Origin: Streptomyces sp. NBC_00659
GTDB lineage: Bacteria > Actinomycetota > Actinomycetes > Streptomycetales > Streptomycetaceae
Reading direction: 5' to 3'
NCBI RefSeq assembly: GCF_036226925.1
Contig: NZ_CP109031.1
Span: 8,928,001-8,992,000, forward strand
DNA: 64,000 nt
A model generated the notes under the pieces. It worked only from the letters and a program-made list of their open reading frames with translations. It was not told the DNA's origin and did no database searches. Positions 61,613-64,000 of the stretch are shown here, one piece after another (the stretch's first letter is position 1; every line of letters begins with the position of its first letter). Position numbers and translations under genes: made by a program.

Positions 61613-61752
61613 CATTCCGTATGTCGCTCGGCTCGAAGACCGGCTACGACACCGACCACAAGCGGAAGCTCCAGGCCGGGAACCAACCTGGCAAGCACTG
61701 GGTCTGGGGCAAGAACGGGAAGATCAGCAGTGGCAAGGTCGGCGACATTTAG
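61613..61752 (+). pseudogene. possible polymorphic-toxin C-terminal tail
   Basis: A short frame reads SLGSKTGYDTDHKRKLQAGN, then KHWVWGKNGKISSGKVGDI. Composition (Gly/Lys, WVWGKNGKI) resembles the end of secreted toxin C-terminal domains. No N-terminal part is present. It overlaps the start of the next gene by 23 bases, like a toxin-immunity junction. Weak evidence. Confidence 0.3.
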
Positions 61753-62314
61753 TCGAAGTAGGCGCGGCCTGCTGATTGCCGCAACCGCGGTGCTGGTCGT
61801 CATGACAGCAGCTCTGACGGCCTGGCTGGTCCCTCAGCGACCAGATGACACAGGTACATGGAAGGGTCACGCGCTGGGCGCAGGCCTGCTCGAGCAAGCG
61901 GACCTGGAGTACGACCAGCTGCAGATCGGCAAGGAGTACTGGCTGAACCTCCCCCAAGCGACCAACGCCAGCGGTGAACCGGTGACCATCACCAAAGCCC
62001 AGTTCGTCAGCCCCCCGAAGGGGCTGGAGCTGATCGGCTACAAGGTGGTGAGCACCAAGGACTCCGACGGGTACGGGATCGGCGTGCTGGAGGTGAAGTC
62101 ACCGGGTGACGACGTCACCGGCCTGCCGGAACGGACGGACACCTTCATCGTGAAATCCCACAAGCCGGCCGACTGGTATCACATGGTCCGGTTCAAGGTG
62201 ACCGGACCGGTGACGGATGACACCTCGCTGTGCCGGTTCTGGTACCAGCAGGGTGCGGTGAAGTACCGGCAGGATCTGCGGTGCGTCAACCAGCTCCGCC
62301 TCGCCGAGAAATAG
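61730..62314 (+). CDS. membrane-anchored hypothetical protein
   Basis: A 194-residue protein: basic N-terminus, one membrane helix (GLLIAATAVLVVMTAALTAW), then an extracellular beta-rich domain with two Cys (DTSLCRFWYQQGAVKYRQDL and LRCVNQL) that may form a disulfide. No family recognised. GTG 61730 is chosen; in-frame sequence upstream overlaps the toxin-like tail. It could be an immunity protein for that tail, but no homology supports this. Confidence 0.6.
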   Translation: MARSATFSRSRRGLLIAATAVLVVMTAALTAWLVPQRPDDTGTWKGHALGAGLLEQADLEYDQLQIGKEYWLNLPQATNASGEPVTITKAQFVSPPKGLELIGYKVVSTKDSDGYGIGVLEVKSPGDDVTGLPERTDTFIVKSHKPADWYHMVRFKVTGPVTDDTSLCRFWYQQGAVKYRQDLRCVNQLRLAEK

Positions 62315-62605
62315 GACGCCCAGACAAAGCGGCCAGAAGCGCCCCCAGGGCATGCGGTTCTGGAGGCGTGGGTCAGCCCGGGCTTCATCGGCGGCCGCGC
62401 CTCGTGGACCCCCAGCACCCGCGGTGTATGGTCCTGCGCCGTCGGCGCCGTCAACAGCCTGCCGATGTAAATGAGCGGACCGCATGCGCTGTCGATCAAC
62501 GGCCCACCGGCCAAGGCGAGGTAGTTCCTCGTCCTCGGTGATGTCGCACACGAACATCGAGGCGAAACCATGTGGCGCACCTGCACGTCAGCTTGATGGC
62601 AGTGG

Positions 62606-62703
62606 TGCGACAGCGAGGGTCTGCCGCTCGCGCGGCGGGTTCACCGCCAAGGTCCACCTGGGGGTGGACAGTCGCTGCCGTCCGTTGTCCCTGATCTCAT
62701 CTG
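62606..62703 (+). pseudogene. IS5-family transposase fragment
   Basis: RSRGGFTAKVHLGVDSRCRP followed by LSLIS is the conserved block around the first catalytic Asp of IS5-type transposases. It is about 30 residues long and cut on both sides. The surrounding 62315-62835 holds no other gene. Confidence 0.65.
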
Positions 62704-62835
62704 GGTTTCCCGCGTACCGAACCCCGCCCGCCCGTCCCCGCCGTCCTCGCAACGTTTCAGGCTGCCCGTTGGGAGGCGCTGTAGCTCTGGCCGGACTTCT
62801 CGTCCATCCGTCCCCCGCGCAGCGGCTCCGATTCC

Positions 62836-63050
62836 GTGTCGGTGATCGATACAGCGACCAATGCGGTCCTCACCACGGCCCCGACGGACGGTGATCCCGT
62901 GGCAGTCACGGTCGGCACCGTGATCAAGTCCGCGTCGGCCACGACCTTGGCGTCGTCGCCGAAACCGTCCACCGTCGGCGGTGCCGTTGCGTTCACCGCC
63001 ATGGTCGGGAGTGCTGTTCGCCGAACCCGTCCCTTCAGTGCCAGGTCAAG
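62836..63050 (+). pseudogene. YVTN beta-propeller/Ig-like surface protein fragment
   Basis: VSVIDTATNAVLTTAPTDGD then PVAVTVGT is one YVTN propeller blade, followed by SPKPSTVGGAVAFTAMV, the start of a bacterial Ig-like domain. Both are interrupted, and the frame is lost after GSAV. A remnant of a secreted protein. Confidence 0.55.
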
Positions 63051-63054
63051 TGAC

Positions 63055-64000
63055 TCATCGCTTCAACCAGATCCGGTAGTGGCCGGTGTGCTCGACGAAA
63101 GGCACGGTTCGCAGCAGGTGGGGCCGGACGTCGTTACTGGCGCTGTGGAAAGGCAGGGCGGCGAGAAGACGGTAGTGCGGATTCCCTTTCAGCGCGTCCG
63201 TGATGACGCCGTTCACCCGTGGGTTGGTGAACCCGTCGAGGACGACCAGGTCGAATTCGCCGTTTCGCAGCGCCTTCCAGTAGGCATCGGTGCCGGTGTG
63301 GCGGACGCCGTGCCCGTCCGTGTACTCCATACCGAAGACGCTCTGCCACTGGCGGTGAGTCGTCCTGTCATGCAGGTAGTAGACGGGTACCTCGGGCGTT
63401 GAGCTGAGGTAGTGGCCCTTGCGGTTCACGTGGGAGGAGAGCGTTCCGATCATCGTCGAGGAGTCGGGCCAGCTTGCGAAGCGCCAGTCTGCCTGCGAGA
63501 TACCGATGCACAGCGTTGCCGACCACAGAGCAATGCCGAGGTGGGTGTGGCGAAAGTGCGCGCCCACCAGTCGCGTCAGGCCCACGCCCGCCATCGGGGC
63601 GGCGAAGAGGAGACCGAAGCCGACATGCTTGAACAGCGCCACGACCGTCCCCAGGTGCATTTGATACGCGGGCGCGAGCAGCGCTGTGGCGCACATCAGC
63701 GCCCCGAGCAACGACCGCTGTACGCGTCCCGGGCCGCTCGACCCAGGAGCGAGCGGTGACTCGTGCAAGCGATAGCGCCGGGCATACGAGATCCCGCCCG
63801 CGACTGCTGCGAGGAACAGTGGTCCGCCCCACGCGATCGACTGCTCAAGCAGGAACACGGCCCCGTCGGAACCATGTTCACGGTTGGTCGTGGTCTGACG
63901 CACTCCTGCCGACAGATCGGTGCTGTACATGCCGAGCACAAGCAGAGCACTCATACCGAGCACAAGCAGCAAAGCCCGAAGGAACGCGCTGCGGCGCCGA
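63055..64000 (-). CDS. multi-pass membrane protein, glycosyltransferase-like, 5' end outside the window
   Basis: The frame is open to the window edge, so the N-terminus is missing. The visible 315 residues contain about six hydrophobic helices (LLLVLGMSALLVLGMY, GGPLFLAAVAGGISYARRY, SLLGALMCATALLAPAYQMH, HVGFGLLFAAPMAGVGL) and a soluble C-terminal domain (HVNRKGHYLSSTPEVPVYYL, LVVLDGFTNPRVNGVI). The layout resembles GT-C-type or ArnT-like transferases, which use lipid-linked sugars. Family assignment is tentative. Confidence 0.65.
   Translation of the reverse strand, partial: RRRSAFLRALLLVLGMSALLVLGMYSTDLSAGVRQTTTNREHGSDGAVFLLEQSIAWGGPLFLAAVAGGISYARRYRLHESPLAPGSSGPGRVQRSLLGALMCATALLAPAYQMHLGTVVALFKHVGFGLLFAAPMAGVGLTRLVGAHFRHTHLGIALWSATLCIGISQADWRFASWPDSSTMIGTLSSHVNRKGHYLSSTPEVPVYYLHDRTTHRQWQSVFGMEYTDGHGVRHTGTDAYWKALRNGEFDLVVLDGFTNPRVNGVITDALKGNPHYRLLAALPFHSASNDVRPHLLRTVPFVEHTGHYRIWLKR

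Overview
The window is high-GC DNA with the codon bias, GTG/TTG starts and gene families of a Streptomyces-type actinomycete: a SigB-type sigma factor, an ECF42-type sigma factor with its YCII partner, a PP2C/GAF phosphatase, a secreted GH19 chitinase with a DasR-like site, a DmdR/IdeR iron box, and the domain families DUF2231, DUF4328, DUF6197, DUF3159 and DUF1330. No rRNA or tRNA gene was found. The mix of single-gene operons, a catabolic island and transposon debris suggests a chromosomal arm rather than the core.

Layout. 0-17.6 kb holds unlinked housekeeping and accessory genes: an HTH protein, two MFS exporters, a Rieske oxygenase, a PP2C phosphatase, a PepSY membrane protein, a sigma factor, the chitinase, MarR, glyoxalase and small membrane proteins. 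17.8-22.5 kb is a compact minus-strand operon with every junction overlapping: a 52-residue peptide, a UbiA prenyltransferase, a class I isoprenoid-synthase-like enzyme, a DUF374-like acyltransferase and a second UbiA. A methyltransferase diverges from it. It looks like an unassigned prenyl-lipid or meroterpenoid locus. 22.5-27.7 kb has small regulators and an iron-regulated divergent pair (siderophore-interacting reductase and siderophore-type N-acyltransferase).

27.7-42.6 kb is the best-organised system in the window, a catabolic regulon. It has a glutamine-synthetase-like ligase with a P450. Divergent from these run a ferredoxin, a ferredoxin reductase, an acetoacetate-decarboxylase-like protein and HpaE/HpaD/HpaG. 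Beyond lie a TetR regulator, an APC permease, a frameshifted class I amidotransferase, PuuC and PuuD, and a MarR regulator. Four control regions and the marR promoter share a 16-bp imperfect palindrome (consensus CGTTYGGNNYCAAAYG); in four of the five it overlaps or abuts a recognisable -10. I infer one repressor (probably the MarR protein) controlling uptake, gamma-glutamylation, oxidation and ring cleavage of an amine, most likely an aromatic one. PuuB is absent, and the P450 system may replace it.

42.8-46.4 kb carries the YCII/ECF42 pair, an orphan squalene/phytoene-synthase-like gene and an aminoglycoside-phosphotransferase-like gene. 46.6-63 kb is mostly debris: IS110 and IS5 fragments, a TnsA/TnsB-type transposon remnant, a nearly complete DDE-type IS, a radical SAM pseudogene with a stop beside its third cluster cysteine, a broken integrase, a broken NACHT-WD40 gene, a frameshifted PIN-like gene, an 82-bp fold-back repeat, and two isolated sequences resembling type I-E CRISPR repeats. 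Intact genes inside this stretch include an aldo/keto reductase with a divergent LysR regulator. The window ends inside a membrane glycosyltransferase-like gene.
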